The position numbers and the translations under genes were made by a program. The notes beneath the pieces were generated by a model. The model searched no databases. It saw nothing but the letters and a program-made list of their open reading frames with translations, and had not been told where the DNA came from. Of a stretch of 64,000 nt of DNA, positions 1-9,464 are shown piece after piece. This DNA is from Microvelia longipes. Its lineage: Eukaryota; Arthropoda; Insecta; Hemiptera; Veliidae. How positions within the stretch are numbered: the first letter of the stretch is position 1; each line of letters opens with the position of its first letter. The stretch is taken from the NCBI GenBank assembly GCA_018340805.1, contig JACMZG010001913.1, positions 16,803,071 to 16,867,070 of the forward strand, in the 5' to 3' direction.

Positions 1-848
1 GCACTCATGTAAAAAAATAATAAAACACTGAAATTTCAATAACAAAAATGATTAATAAAAAACATTTTTCTTAAACGATTTTGCTAAATTATCATCTTAA
101 TTGAATAAAATAATACAATTTAATCGAAACGAATTTATATAATTTTAAAATGAAAACCCCATTAAATTTCCTTCACATCACTAACTAGAGATAGTACGAG
201 ACATTAATAACTTGCAGTATGAAAACTATTAAAACGTTCCTAACTGCTTGTAATAAGCACAATATGACTAGTGGGGTTTATTTTCATCGAGTCAGATGCG
301 ACTATATAATTTCTTTGTTAGTTGTAGTTCTGAGTCGAGTGCACTTTGTCTGTAGCGTATAAAACTTTTGCTTTCAATCCTTATTTTCTAACTATAAATA
401 TATCCTTTCTGTTTCAACGTCAGTTTCCTCTCTCAATAGTTTTATTCTTAAAGCATGATGTATTTCTTTCTTTAGTATTTCAACAGTTTAGATTTTATTT
501 GTAAAAGTAAAGTATACTTAATTCTTTGTATTTTGATGAAATTTTCAGTTTAGTTTCTTTTGTTATTGGTATTCATTCGATTATATTCTCATTTTTCTTT
601 TAATAACTTTATTCTTTATTAGTTTTAGAATAGTTTTCTATTCTATTAATAGTCCTATATTTAATAAACATTCAATTTTCTTTAAACTTGATGGTATATA
701 TTTTTTCATCAATATTAATTCATTTTGATAATATTTTCTCATAACTTCTCTTTTAAAACCCTGTATCATGTTTTATGATACTCCTGTAATTCTATTTATA
801 TCATATTTATTCGTAATACAAGTATACCTAAGTATTTATCTTATTCTA
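1..848. other. AT-rich stretch, no recognisable gene
   Basis: Short T-rich and A-rich runs with stops in every frame. I see no exon-like GC shift, no repeat family and no RNA gene here. Confidence 0.6.
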
Positions 849-1255
849 TATTCGATAATGTGCGTCATGTATTCCTCTTTACACTATAATTCCGTCGTAT
901 TCGATAATGTGCTTCATGTGTTTCTCTTTACACTATAATTCCTTCGTATTCGATAATGAGCGTAGTGTATTTATTTCTCTTTACACTATAATTCCGTCGT
1001 ATTCGATAATGAGCGTAGGTATTCTCTTTACACTAATAATTCCGTTCGTATCGAAATGAGCGTAGTGTATTTCTCTTTACACTATAATTCCGTCGTATTC
1101 GATAATGAGCGTAGTGTATTTCTCTTTACACTATAATGCCGTCGTATTCGATAATGGCGTCATGTATTTCTCTTACACACTATAATTCGTCGATATTCGA
1201 TAATGTGCGTCATGTATTTCTCTTTACATTATAATTCTGTCGTATTCGATAGTAT
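849..1255. repeat. 49-bp tandem array, about 9 copies
   Basis: The phrase TATTCGATAATG recurs at 849, 898, 947, 1000 and onward, each time followed by TCTCTTTACACTATAATTC. Spacing is mostly 49 bp with small indels (one interval is 53). Copies differ by a few substitutions, so this is a diverged minisatellite. No coding potential is seen. Confidence 0.93.
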
Positions 1256-1460
1256 AACTAATGTATTCTTTTGAATGAGATTGTGCACAAGTGGAGTTAT
1301 TTATTTCGGATAATGTCCGAGTAAAGAGTGCCAATTACCTGCGTTATAATAATAATAATCCGCGATAAACAATTTTACTGCCTCTAAATTTGACTTTCGG
1401 ATATCAGACACTCTCAGTGCCTCCTCGTACTTCAAATCATGAATGCGCGCGATATAATCG

Positions 1461-1550
1461 TCCGTGTCCGCCTAATTGGGAGGAGCGGGGCACTGTATAT
1501 ATTAACTGCACCAGTCCCCCTGAAGGGGCGCTAGCGGTTCGAACCCAGTT
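1461..1550. other. tRNA-like segment with box A/box B resemblance
   Basis: A GC-richer island in AT-rich DNA. CCTAATTGGGAGGAGCG at 1471-1487 resembles a tRNA D-arm (box A), and GGTTCGAACCC at 1536-1546 matches the box B consensus. The spacing of about 60 bases is tRNA-like. The cloverleaf cannot be closed cleanly, so a decayed tRNA or the head of a tRNA-derived SINE is more likely than a working gene. GGTTCGAACC is its own reverse complement, so strand is uncertain. Confidence 0.33.
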
Positions 1551-1647
1551 ATGCAAAACCATATATTAGCAAATAGACCAAAATTTACCTCATAGGTTTC
1601 GCAAATGAAAATTGCTACGAATAAATGTACTTTTTTGTAATATTTTT

Positions 1648-1674
1648 ATTACAACAAAATTAATTTGTTGTAAT
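1648..1674. repeat. 11-bp perfect inverted repeat
   Basis: Arms ATTACAACAAA and TTTGTTGTAAT surround a 5-base spacer. It may be chance in AT-rich DNA. Confidence 0.6.
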
Positions 1675-2029
1675 TTGTTATAAAACAACAATTACATTCT
1701 TACAACTATTACAGTTAATACTGTTTGAGGGGTTTGATGAGACTCGAAAAAAAAAACAATCCAGTGATGTACTCAGGTGAAAGGAGAAATAAAATGGAGG
1801 TGATAGATAAATGAAAATGAAGATAGAAACGGGTTAGTTGAAAATAGAATAAATATAATCAAATAATGAAAGATGACAATTGTCAACAAATAAAGAAATT
1901 ACGTTAATTAATCACAGGTATTAAGAGAGGATAAATTAAGATCGTTAAAATAAACAATAAAATATAAATTTTTATAGATAAACATTATATTTATAAGAAT
2001 GTGATATTAAGCCAACGCCTTGGCTGTTG

Positions 2030-2056
2030 GCTGAACAGGCGCCAGGCCTGTTCAGC
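2030..2056. repeat. GC-rich hairpin, 11-bp perfect stem
   Basis: GCTGAACAGGC (2030-2040) pairs perfectly with GCCTGTTCAGC (2046-2056) over the loop GCCAG. A third GAACAGGC lies near 2077, and GCC/GGC palindromic pieces surround it. It is a small GC island of unknown origin, in character like the hairpins seen near 24.2 and 48.1 kb. Confidence 0.8.
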
Positions 2057-2506
2057 TCAGGCCTGGGGCCATCATGAACAGGCTTATCTCTAATCTATAT
2101 TATTTGTAATTCTAATTAATTTATTCAATAATTACACTTAAAAAAAGACAAAATTGGATAAAGATTTACATTTATAAAAATATGTTTTAGAATGAACATA
2201 AAAATTTATAAAAATAGGTCTCGAGGCTACTGCCTAATCAGACGAGGCATAGGGTTTTTAGGAAGACTAAGAAAAGCGTTTAGGATGTTTGGTTCAGAAG
2301 TCATAGAAGCGTTTATATAAAGATATGGAAAAGCTTGGACCAGAATGTGAGGGTGGACATCGAGAACATTATGATCGTTGTGGAAGGCTAAAATTTGATA
2401 CATAAGAAGGAGCATTTGTTATGGTTCTATTTTATCCAAGAATTTCGGACAGAAAGACATGGAGACGATTGGGATTGAAAGGCTTAATGCTAATAATAAA
2501 AGGAAG

Positions 2507-2590
2507 AAGTCTCTCCACAAAAATAATTCTTATAGCAAAGACCTTTCACCTAACAAGAGTCATCATCATGATAGCCGTTGAATAAAGAAA
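2507..2590 (-). mobile_element. Penelope-like element 3' end relic
   Basis: Read on the minus strand, the segment has ATGATGATGACTC, then GGTGAAAGG, then CTTTGC, and ends in TTGTGGAGAGACTT. The same order and terminal phrase follow the GIY-YIG endonuclease at 9.2 kb and recur at 48.9 and 40.9 kb. No endonuclease or reverse transcriptase remains next to it. Confidence 0.6.
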
Positions 2591-2633
2591 GATGATATAG
2601 TGATCTTAAGATCAGATAATCAAAAAGACTCTA

Positions 2634-2702
2634 ATAGACTTATAGATCAGATATCAAAGATAGACTCTTAGATAGACTTATAGATCAGATATCAAAGATA
2701 GA
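2634..2702. repeat. 38-bp direct duplication
   Basis: The phrase ATAGACTTATAGATCAGATA starts at 2634 and again at 2672, followed by TCAAAGATAG in both copies. This is a simple two-copy tandem duplication. Confidence 0.85.
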
Positions 2703-2704
2703 GG

Positions 2705-3420
2705 CTTAATGCTACTTCACACACACTTCTAAACTTTAAGTCCGTGCTTATTTCTATACAATATTATAAAAATGTAGTTTGTCACTAAATAAAAACATTT
2801 CCTGAACAGAGTTTAAAAACAAAATATCGGAGAGTAAAATAAACTAAACAGCAGTTACAATAACTCTAATCTGCACGCGAATTTCTGACTAACCCAACTA
2901 AATTATTCACTAGTCGGACACGTAAAAAACGTTTTTCTTTTATTATATCTTTTGACAAAATGGCGGACATTAATAATAAATTAAAACATGGCGAAATAAA
3001 ACAGATGTTATATTAGTTTCAATTACATAATAAGTAGTTGCGTACAACATCCCCTAACTAGATATATATTTATTCTTAAAATTAGGAATTATTCCATTGC
3101 TATAGTAAATATTAAAGAATACCATATTAGGTCTCCTAAAAGCCATAATTGGTTGAATTCAAGGCTTTGTCTGTAGTTTTTATTGTAATTTATACAAAAT
3201 GTTTCTTTTAAAGTAGCATGGTAGTTTTAATAAAAGAAGATCTAAAAGTAACCAAGAATTACAATATATTAATTAGGTACTTCCTTTATGAACAGAGTGA
3301 ACTAAACGTTTCTCCCGCCCCTTTTAAATGTTGAACCCAAAGAATATTTATTCTTTGGTTGAACCATGTGACATAAATTACTTGGGGTACTTATTATGAG
3401 TAAAGGGAACTTATTTTTGG
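2705..3420. other. AT-rich stretch, no recognisable gene
   Basis: Nothing gene-like is seen. A small imperfect hairpin at 3334-3360 (AACCCAAAGAATA with TATTCTTTGGTT) is the only structure noticed. Confidence 0.5.
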
Positions 3421-3424
3421 AGAG

Positions 3425-3905
3425 GTTTTACATTTTATTGCTTGGTGTTCAATATTAGCCAATATTTTAAGAAGTTGTTTACATTTTACTGGCTGCTCTT
3501 TAGTATTAGCTTGTACTTTAAGAATAGCAGTAGACTTACTGTAGTTTAGATTTCATTTTCTGCAGTTTAGTAGTAGCTTATACTTTAAGAAGTCCGGTAG
3601 ACTTATTGTAGTTTACATTTCACTGTCAGCTGTTCAGTATTAGCTTATTTTTTAAGAAGACAGGTAGACTTACTGTAGTATACATTTTACTGGCTGATCT
3701 GTCGTGTAGCTTATACTTTGAGAAGTCAGGTAGACGTAAAGTAGTTTTAATTTTATTTTCTGCAGATCAGTATTAGCTTACACTTTAAGAATACCGGCAG
3801 ATTTATTGTACTTTACATTTCACTGTCTGCTGTTCAGTAGCTTATACTACTTTAAGAAAACCAGTAGATTTACAGTAGTTTACATTTTATTGTCTGCTGT
3901 GAAGT
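3425..3905. repeat. About 60-bp tandem array, about 8 copies
   Basis: Units carry TATTAGCTTATACTTTAAGAA, then GGTAGACTTACTGTAGTTTA, then CATTTTACTGTCTGCTGTTC in the same order, spaced roughly 60 bases apart. Divergence between units is substantial, so the array is old. The sequence between it and 4239 has no recognisable feature. Confidence 0.88.
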
Positions 3906-4238
3906 TTAGGCTTAGAGTTAACGAAAAGTCTGTTCATATTTTCTTTGGTAAAAAATCGAAATTTAGGCAATGCTAGTCCCGTGTAATTACTTTCTCTTCA
4001 GTAAGTTTATAAAAGCAAAGATATAAATTGAATTAAAATTAAAACAAGGCGATTTATAAATTCAATCTTATTCTTAGCATACTTAATCCTTTGAATAATT
4101 TAATAGAGTTTTGAGAACAGTGTCGATTTGCGGTCTGAAGTCTAATGCGGTTTTCTTATCGTTCTCATTGCTGCCAACTAACTATACAATAAATTTTACT
4201 TTTAAATATACTTCTATTTCAAATAAATTTAAAGTTAG

Positions 4239-4300
4239 TTTAAATTAGGGTGAGAAAATTATAAAATTATATGTATATAATTTTCTCACCTTAATTTAAA
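4239..4300. repeat. Long hairpin, 25-bp arms with one mismatch
   Basis: Arms at 4239-4263 and 4276-4300 contain GGTGAGAAAATTATA and its complement, separated by a 12-base spacer. It is a likely foldback remnant or a cruciform-prone site. Confidence 0.88.
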
Positions 4301-4309
4301 CATGTATAC

Positions 4310-5895
4310 ATGTTTTAATGTTTATTTTAATTTCCCATGAAATTAAAATGTTGTGGTTACTTCCTTGTGAGTTTAGTGAGTAAATAGAAATTATAATAAG
4401 TTAATACGTACACACAGCGTATTTAACAGGCGATCGTATTGCGTACGTGTGCAATACGGTCAACTAACTTCACGGTTCTTACAGCTTATTTGTTTAGTCG
4501 ATCGAGTGAGATTACGTGATAACTGATCCCGCCAAAATATCGCGTCTTTTATAGTGAAGGTTCACTTTTGTTTATAAGGAAGTTAAAAACAAAAAATGTA
4601 TTTAATTAAATTGTGATTTCTTTGAATAATAATAAAGTTACACTAAAAAATAATATTCCAAAAGTTATTTGATCAAAAACGGTAATATAGAAGTGAAATA
4701 AAAGTTCGACGAGAAGGTTATCCGTTAAATACGATCGTCTATAAAGGAACACAGCGTATCGGGGGATCCATTTAGATTCCATCTCCCTAGTTCTAGCGTA
4801 TGCGATCGGATCCCCTCCGCATGGTTCATACAGCTAATATTACCGTATTGAGAGATCGTATCCCATACGATAAGCGGATCTAGAAGTGTGTATAAACGTA
4901 CTGAATATTATGTGAAACAGAAGTTATCATTAATACGAGAAGGTAGAGTTGGAGATAATTTTTTCTAGATTTCATGACGAATATCTTCACTATTTTAGAC
5001 AGTCGATTATCAGAGACATAAAAAATGTGAATTACTGTACTCTTTAGTACGGCAATTTTTAACCTATCTGGAAAAAAATGGATATTAACATAATACTCCA
5101 TGTAAATGTCTTACAAAAAATTTTATATGATGAATTAAATATATGCTGTAAATCTATTTTTTTAATTCATAAATTAAAAATCTTTGTTAAGTTTATAACT
5201 AGTTTATGTTATTATTTATGGGATAATCATAGAACAAGAAAGAAATAATCTCAAGACGTTTTTGTGGCTAATTAAAAAAAACCCTTCAGCCGAATTACTT
5301 CATAAGCATAATTTGGTGAACATTTGCTAAAATGAAACTAAAACCAAAAATACAAAAAGCAGATTTAAAATTCAGATCAAATTTTTTTGAGCTTATAATT
5401 TTAAGTTCAGAGTAAAATAGAAATTAGAATAAATATGTTGTAAAGTAGAAGTTATTATTAATATGGAATAGCTAGAGTTAAAGATCACTTGTCTGGATTT
5501 CAAAAGTATTTTTTTAACAAATTTAGACAGTATAATAAATAGTTGCCTTCTGGAACAGAATGAATTAAGATATGGAAACATAAAGTTAAAGTCAATAAAA
5601 CTATTTGAACACTGTTAATTAAAATTAAAAGTTATATTGAACGAAAATCTTTTGTTATTTTCTATTAACAAATACTACTGGAATAATATATTGGGACAAA
5701 ATTGATAATTTAGAATTAAAATTGGGACAAAACGGGTAATTGGAAGCAAAAAGAAGATGATAAACTTTAGAATATTTTAATTTGAAACAAAGTAACAAAA
5801 TAATGGTTACAAATAAAAAAAAAAGTTAATTTTTTTGTTAAATAATAGTGTATCTTTTTAAGTAATAAATTAGTATAATAAATTTATTTCAATAT
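4310..5895. other. AT-rich stretch, no recognisable gene
   Basis: Frames of about 60-70 codons on the minus strand lack recognisable domains, start context or bias. A slightly less AT-rich patch at about 4380-4880 has several ATCGGATCC/GGATCCGAT-like phrases, but I cannot assign it. Confidence 0.5.
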
Positions 5896-5900
5896 ATTGA

Positions 5901-6117
5901 ATATCTACAATAGATATACAGCTAGTATATCTACAATAGATATACAGCTAGTATATCAACGGTAGATATACAGCTAGTATATCTACGGTAGATATACAGC
6001 TAGTATATCTACGGTAGATATACAGCTAATATATCTACGGTAGATATACAGCTAGTATATCTACAGTAGATATACAGCTAGTATATCTACGGCTGATATA
6101 CGGCTAGTATATCTACG
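5901..6117. repeat. 26-bp palindromic satellite, about 8 copies
   Basis: The unit reads ATATCTACGGTAGATATACA then GCTAGT. Within each unit TATATCTAC and GTAGATATA are inverted, so every unit can fold. The array runs directly into a family A copy whose consensus has a similar GTATATCTACGATTTT phrase at this place, so the array probably grew from inside that element. Confidence 0.93.
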
Positions 6118-6365
6118 ATTTTTCAAGAAACTCTATGTTAAGCGGCATCGAGCGAAGTTAGTACCTGGATAGGTGACCTTTGGGAATATAACGAATGTAT
6201 TCAATGTCTAAGGACGAGCGAAGCGAGTATGGATCCACATTGCAATGCCACATTAGTTTCCTTATTTTATAGACTAGTGATATACTGAGTAAAAGTTCAA
6301 AGGTGGATACGGAGTGTATTCGATGTTTAGCGAATTTCCGAAGAAAAAATAAGGTTTTGTTTTTA
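6118..6365 (+). mobile_element. Family A dispersed repeat, 3' part, with 5S-like segment
   Basis: It begins at the 5S rRNA-like segment (6137-6190), continues through GGACGAGCGAAGCGAG near 6212-6227 and ends in the family's 3' zone near 6365. The usual upstream 600 bases are absent and replaced by the 26-bp array. Other copies show the same order of modules. Confidence 0.7.
6137..6190 (+). other. 5S rRNA-like segment (internal control region)
   Basis: GTTAAGCGGCATCGAGCG then GTTAGTACCTGGATAGGTGACC then TGGGAATA follow the order of nucleotides about 50-105 of metazoan 5S rRNA (TAAGCAG.GTCGG, GTTAGTACTTGGATGGG, GACCGCCTGGGAATA). This is the part that holds TFIIIA box A, the intermediate element and box C. 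The 5' half of 5S is missing, so it is not a 5S gene. It is embedded in family A, and related segments occur near 22.05, 34.74 and 45.9 kb. Confidence 0.75.
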
Positions 6366-6369
6366 TTAC

Positions 6370-6740
6370 AGATAAATTTAAAACAATTTCCTCACTCCAA
6401 CGGAATACCGTCCCGTCGGTTGTTTAACGAAACAGAAACAAAGAAGGCTCCTAAGTAAACTAAACAAAATGAATCAAAGGAATGCTCAACTTGAAGAAAC
6501 CTTTGATCAAAGTTGAGAGCAATATTGTCATATTTATGCTTAACAAGAGGAAAAGGATCGAACTCAATCCTGTCTCAGAAATGATTTCATATAAAACCTA
6601 GCAACGTGGTTCCAAGAAATTTAATTTATTATATTTTAGAATAAGGGATTTATATTACCTTTTATTCTATAATTATCTTATTTGAATTTTTAAAGATACG
6701 AAATAAAGTGTAAATAATTTTTACCTCCAGAAAGTGTATA
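6370..6740. other. Unassigned sequence
   Basis: I see no repeat family or gene. A phrase near 6400-6420 (CGTCCCGTCGG) is slightly GC-richer. Confidence 0.4.
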
Positions 6741-6744
6741 ATGT

Positions 6745-6965
6745 AAAGTTTATTGACTTGTTTTTAGGGAGTTAAGAAGCACATTTCACTCCCAAGGGAG
6801 AAAAATGCGAATTATTGGGTCCTAGTCGAAGGTGTGTTAATAGTTATAACCTCCTCGGCATTGCCTCGGGAGTTAAATACATAAAACCTCAGCTTCACCT
6901 CGGGAGTTAAATATTTTGGTTCCCTCGGATTACGCCCTAGGAACTAACTAACTGCTCAGGGATAG
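6745..6965. mobile_element. Family B dispersed repeat fragment
   Basis: CACTCCCAAGGGAG near 6788 is a palindromic border also seen at 18.3 kb (CTCCCTAGGGAG). It is followed by three cycles of CTCGG..GCCTCGGGAGTTAA. The same GGAGTTAA-with-CTCGG pattern marks 17.8-17.95 and 63.6-63.75 kb. It is non-coding and its class is unknown. Confidence 0.6.
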
Positions 6966-6979
6966 TAGCATTCTTAATA

Positions 6980-7740
6980 ATAACTATTATTTAATCTAAT
7001 GAAATTTAATCTCTTCTGTGTTCTAAACTAATTCTCATCTAGAATTATGGAGACACACTTAAGTATTAATAATATTAATAAATATTGTTATTTACTTATT
7101 ATAATTGTTTTTAAATCTTTGTTTACATCTTCATAAAAACTTATTTCGCTCATTATAAGCTTCATTATGAAATTATAATAAGCAAACCGTATGGGACAGT
7201 TTCGTAGATTTTTACTGTCGGTGATTGTAAAAAACAACGAAACTATCGCTGTTAAAGTTCCTCAAATGTCCACTAAGTAAGAGCTAGTAGTTTACAACAA
7301 GGTTAGGATATAACCTTCTTTGTTCTTCTTTTGTTTATTAGATAAGTAATCTAACTTTTTGTTAAGTTTTGTTAATATCGGAAAGTGAGTTATTAATTAT
7401 TTATTATAAAGTGTATAATAATAATAGATAGTTACATTGAAAAAACTTTTTTTAGAATGTTTAAATCCTGAAAGCTAAGTCATTTGTAAATAAGTTTCTA
7501 ACGCTTCTTATTCACTGATAGCAAATCTTTAGACACAAAATACACTGTCATCTCTAGTTTCAAAATATAATACTAAATGTCTAGCGAGTGACTACAAATA
7601 CTTAAGATATTACTTCCTAATCACATCGTTCTCTACAAAAAGATAGAACCGGAGAATCCTGAGATTGTGTCGAAAGATATAATAAATATTTGAAGTAAGA
7701 ATAAACAACAAATATACTAAAGCTAAACAACAAAACTATA
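6980..7740. other. AT-rich stretch, no recognisable gene
   Basis: No feature is seen apart from short AT-rich repeats. Confidence 0.5.
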
Positions 7741-7744
7741 CAAG

Positions 7745-7870
7745 GCTGCACATCCTTGATTGAGCACACGCAGGCATGTGCTCAAATATAGGACGCTATG
7801 AGCAAAATCGTCATCTTGTAATGATCAGGCAATTACTCCGTTATAAGACGAAGTATACAATAATATTATG
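7745..7870. repeat. Diverged direct repeat, copy 1 (left of family A)
   Basis: Shares with 8716-8838 the ordered phrases GCATGTG, a GGA(C/T)G block, CTCCGTTATA and AATATTATGAA. A hairpin (TTGAGCACA at 7760, TGTGCTCAA ending at 7785) lies inside copy 1. The two copies bracket the family A element at 7875-8705. Confidence 0.6.
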
Positions 7871-7874
7871 AACA

Positions 7875-8705
7875 AATTAAAAATCGTGTACCTCGGAACT
7901 TTTCCTTATTACATCGGATTCGATACGCTCGTACTCCTTACTTCGGAATCGCTTCGCTCGCCCTCAGAGTATACGATTCGTCAAACTTGTATAACAACAC
8001 GTTTTTGGACTCACTCCGTACGTCCTCAGATAGTAAACACATTTGATTAATTCCTAGCGGGCACACATCACCACGCAAGTTTTATGATCCAACAAAAATC
8101 ATAGATATACTTGTATTGAAACGAAACTTGGTATACTTATTCCATACGTAAATGTATACACTTAAACTAAATTTCAGCTTAAATGTTTTACTATTTTTTA
8201 AAATAACATCTGATAAAAATAGAACTAATTGTTATAATGATAAGAAACTTATCACATATGTTAGTCTTAAACATGACTGTATGCGTGCTAAATTTCAAAC
8301 ATATCGCAACATTTTTCCGCCTTCGCCGCGGATCGGCATAGAGGCTGAAGGCCTCTTCGTAAGTTTAAGAAGTCAGGCTGAAGGCCTTTGAATTTGTCAG
8401 GGTTTGGCGTAGCTGGTTTTGTAAAGCTTTGACAAAGGGGAAAGAAGGGGGCAAGACGTGAGGGAGCCGGACGGCTCAAGACAAGACCTAGCCTGAAGTA
8501 ATGTGAATAACGGTTCCAGGTTAGGTTCAAGGGGTTTCGCGGAGTGAGTTTTAGTTGGAATGAGGCAGATCCTGAGTCCAACACTGTTCACACACCTCTG
8601 TCTTCGTGCGTAAATGGATTTGTCTCTTTATAAGTAATATTTTTCCCACAAGAAAAAATTATGCCAAAAAAATTAATTTACGGTATAAATGAGGAAAAGT
8701 AAAAA
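7875..8705 (-). mobile_element. Family A dispersed repeat, near full length
   Basis: On the minus strand it runs from a GAGGAAAAGT-type 5' zone (8690-8700 on plus: GAGGAAAAGTAAAA) to the 3' zone read on plus as TACCTCGGAACTTTTCC at 7890-7906. GCTTCGC at 7951-7957 is the family mini-hairpin. A decayed 5S-like part lies near 8040-8090. A GC-richer block at 8315-8590 holds two GGCTGAAGGCC hairpins (near 8346 and 8381) and is probably a further insertion. No protein is encoded. Confidence 0.65.
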
Positions 8706-8715
8706 CTAAATAAGA

Positions 8716-8838
8716 CTTGCAGCACATTCAGCATGTGTGCAACTAAAGGATGTTATAAGTGGCATCGTAATATGTGCTAATCATTAAATGATATCCAATC
8801 ACTCCGTTATATTACAAAGACTAAAGTAATATTATGAA
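8716..8838. repeat. Diverged direct repeat, copy 2 (right of family A)
   Basis: Partner of 7745-7870. It ends in AATATTATGAA exactly at the start of the Penelope-like endonuclease frame, so the repeat may be part of that element, possibly its terminal repeat or an ancient tandem duplication of it. Confidence 0.6.
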
Positions 8839-9208
8839 ACAAAGAAGAAGCGCAAGTGAAGTATACAGTATTAAATGTAGCGTTTGTGATGCATCGTACA
8901 TCGGCCAATCAGGAAGGAAAATAGGTGAGAGGGCATTAGAGCACCTGAAGGGACCGGACAGTCGGTTTTACGATCATCTAAAAGAAAATGGCCATGAGAA
9001 TAACAACACTCATGAAATAGCTTTGCTGCATGAAGTTAAAAAGGGCCCGAAACTTACGTTTTTAGAAGCTCTTGAAATTAAAAGGAATAACGCCCTGTTT
9101 GGGCCCTTATCGCTGAACGCCAGAGGAGAGGGAGGCTCTTCAGTTCTACTAGATGAACTAATAAAAATAAAGAGACCACCAGTCCGATTTTTCAAAGCTA
9201 ACAAGTGA
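8834..9208 (+). CDS. GIY-YIG endonuclease domain of a Penelope-like retroelement (partial)
   Basis: A 124-residue uninterrupted frame. In the family this domain sits at the C-terminus of a reverse transcriptase-endonuclease polyprotein and nicks target DNA for insertion. Visible motifs are VYS at 10-12 (the GIY equivalent), YIG at 22-24, a zinc-binding-like CSVC at 15-18, R28 and R33, EH at 36-37, HLKENGH at 48-54, and LEALEI at 77-82, which supplies the expected late glutamate. This order (Cys pair straddling the start of the domain, YIGQ.GR, R..EH) is typical of Penelope-like enzymes. The reverse transcriptase is absent: upstream sequence is a non-coding direct repeat and family A. The start codon is therefore only the first Met of the surviving frame, not a natural start. 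The frame lacks stops, which suggests fairly recent decay, but it is unlikely to be expressed alone. Confidence 0.85.
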   Translation: MKQRRSASEVYSIKCSVCDASYIGQSGRKIGERALEHLKGPDSRFYDHLKENGHENNNTHEIALLHEVKKGPKLTFLEALEIKRNNALFGPLSLNARGEGGSSVLLDELIKIKRPPVRFFKANK

Positions 9209-9377
9209 CTCCTTACTACCTTTATACATCGTTCGCCGGTTTGTTTTTTATTTTTTTATTCTGTTGACTTATTGTATGTTTTTAGTTTTTAATTTTTAGA
9301 CATTTTTTATTTATTTATTTTCTCTCTTTCTTATTTTTTACTAGATGTAGTCATTGATTTATTTTTTTCATTGTTCA

Positions 9378-9417
9378 GGCACTGATGATGACTGAAAGGT
9401 TGAAAGCTGGCTCTGTC
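9378..9417 (+). ncRNA. Hammerhead ribozyme-like motif in Penelope-like 3' end
   Basis: CTGATGA (9382-9388) and GAAA (9402-9405) form the two conserved hammerhead core strands. GGCA (9378-9381) can pair with TGTC (9414-9417) as stem I. GAC (9390-9392) pairs with GTT (9399-9401) as a short stem II. AG/CT (9405-9406 with 9411-9412) gives a tiny stem III with loop CTGG, leaving C9413 at the cleavage position. One extra T at 9389 interrupts the core. Penelope-like elements are known to carry minimal type I hammerheads. Activity is unproven. Confidence 0.45.
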
Positions 9418-9464
9418 AATAAATATTATATGTGGAGAGACTTGGGTGTTTTATTAATATTATG

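Larger units (their letters stand above)
8834..9460 (+). mobile_element. 5'-truncated Penelope-like element
   Basis: Contains the C-terminal GIY-YIG endonuclease domain, an AT-rich 3' untranslated region, a hammerhead-like motif at 9378-9417 and the terminal phrase TGTGGAGAGACTT near 9431. No reverse-transcriptase motifs are visible upstream, so the copy is 5'-truncated or rearranged. The 3' end phrase defines five other relics in the window. Confidence 0.8.

Noticed and set aside
2227..2415. 62-codon minus-strand frame beside the Penelope-like relic
   Set aside because: No endonuclease or reverse transcriptase motif on either strand.
6137..6190. Functional 5S rRNA gene
   Set aside because: Only the 3' half is present and it is fixed inside a dispersed repeat.
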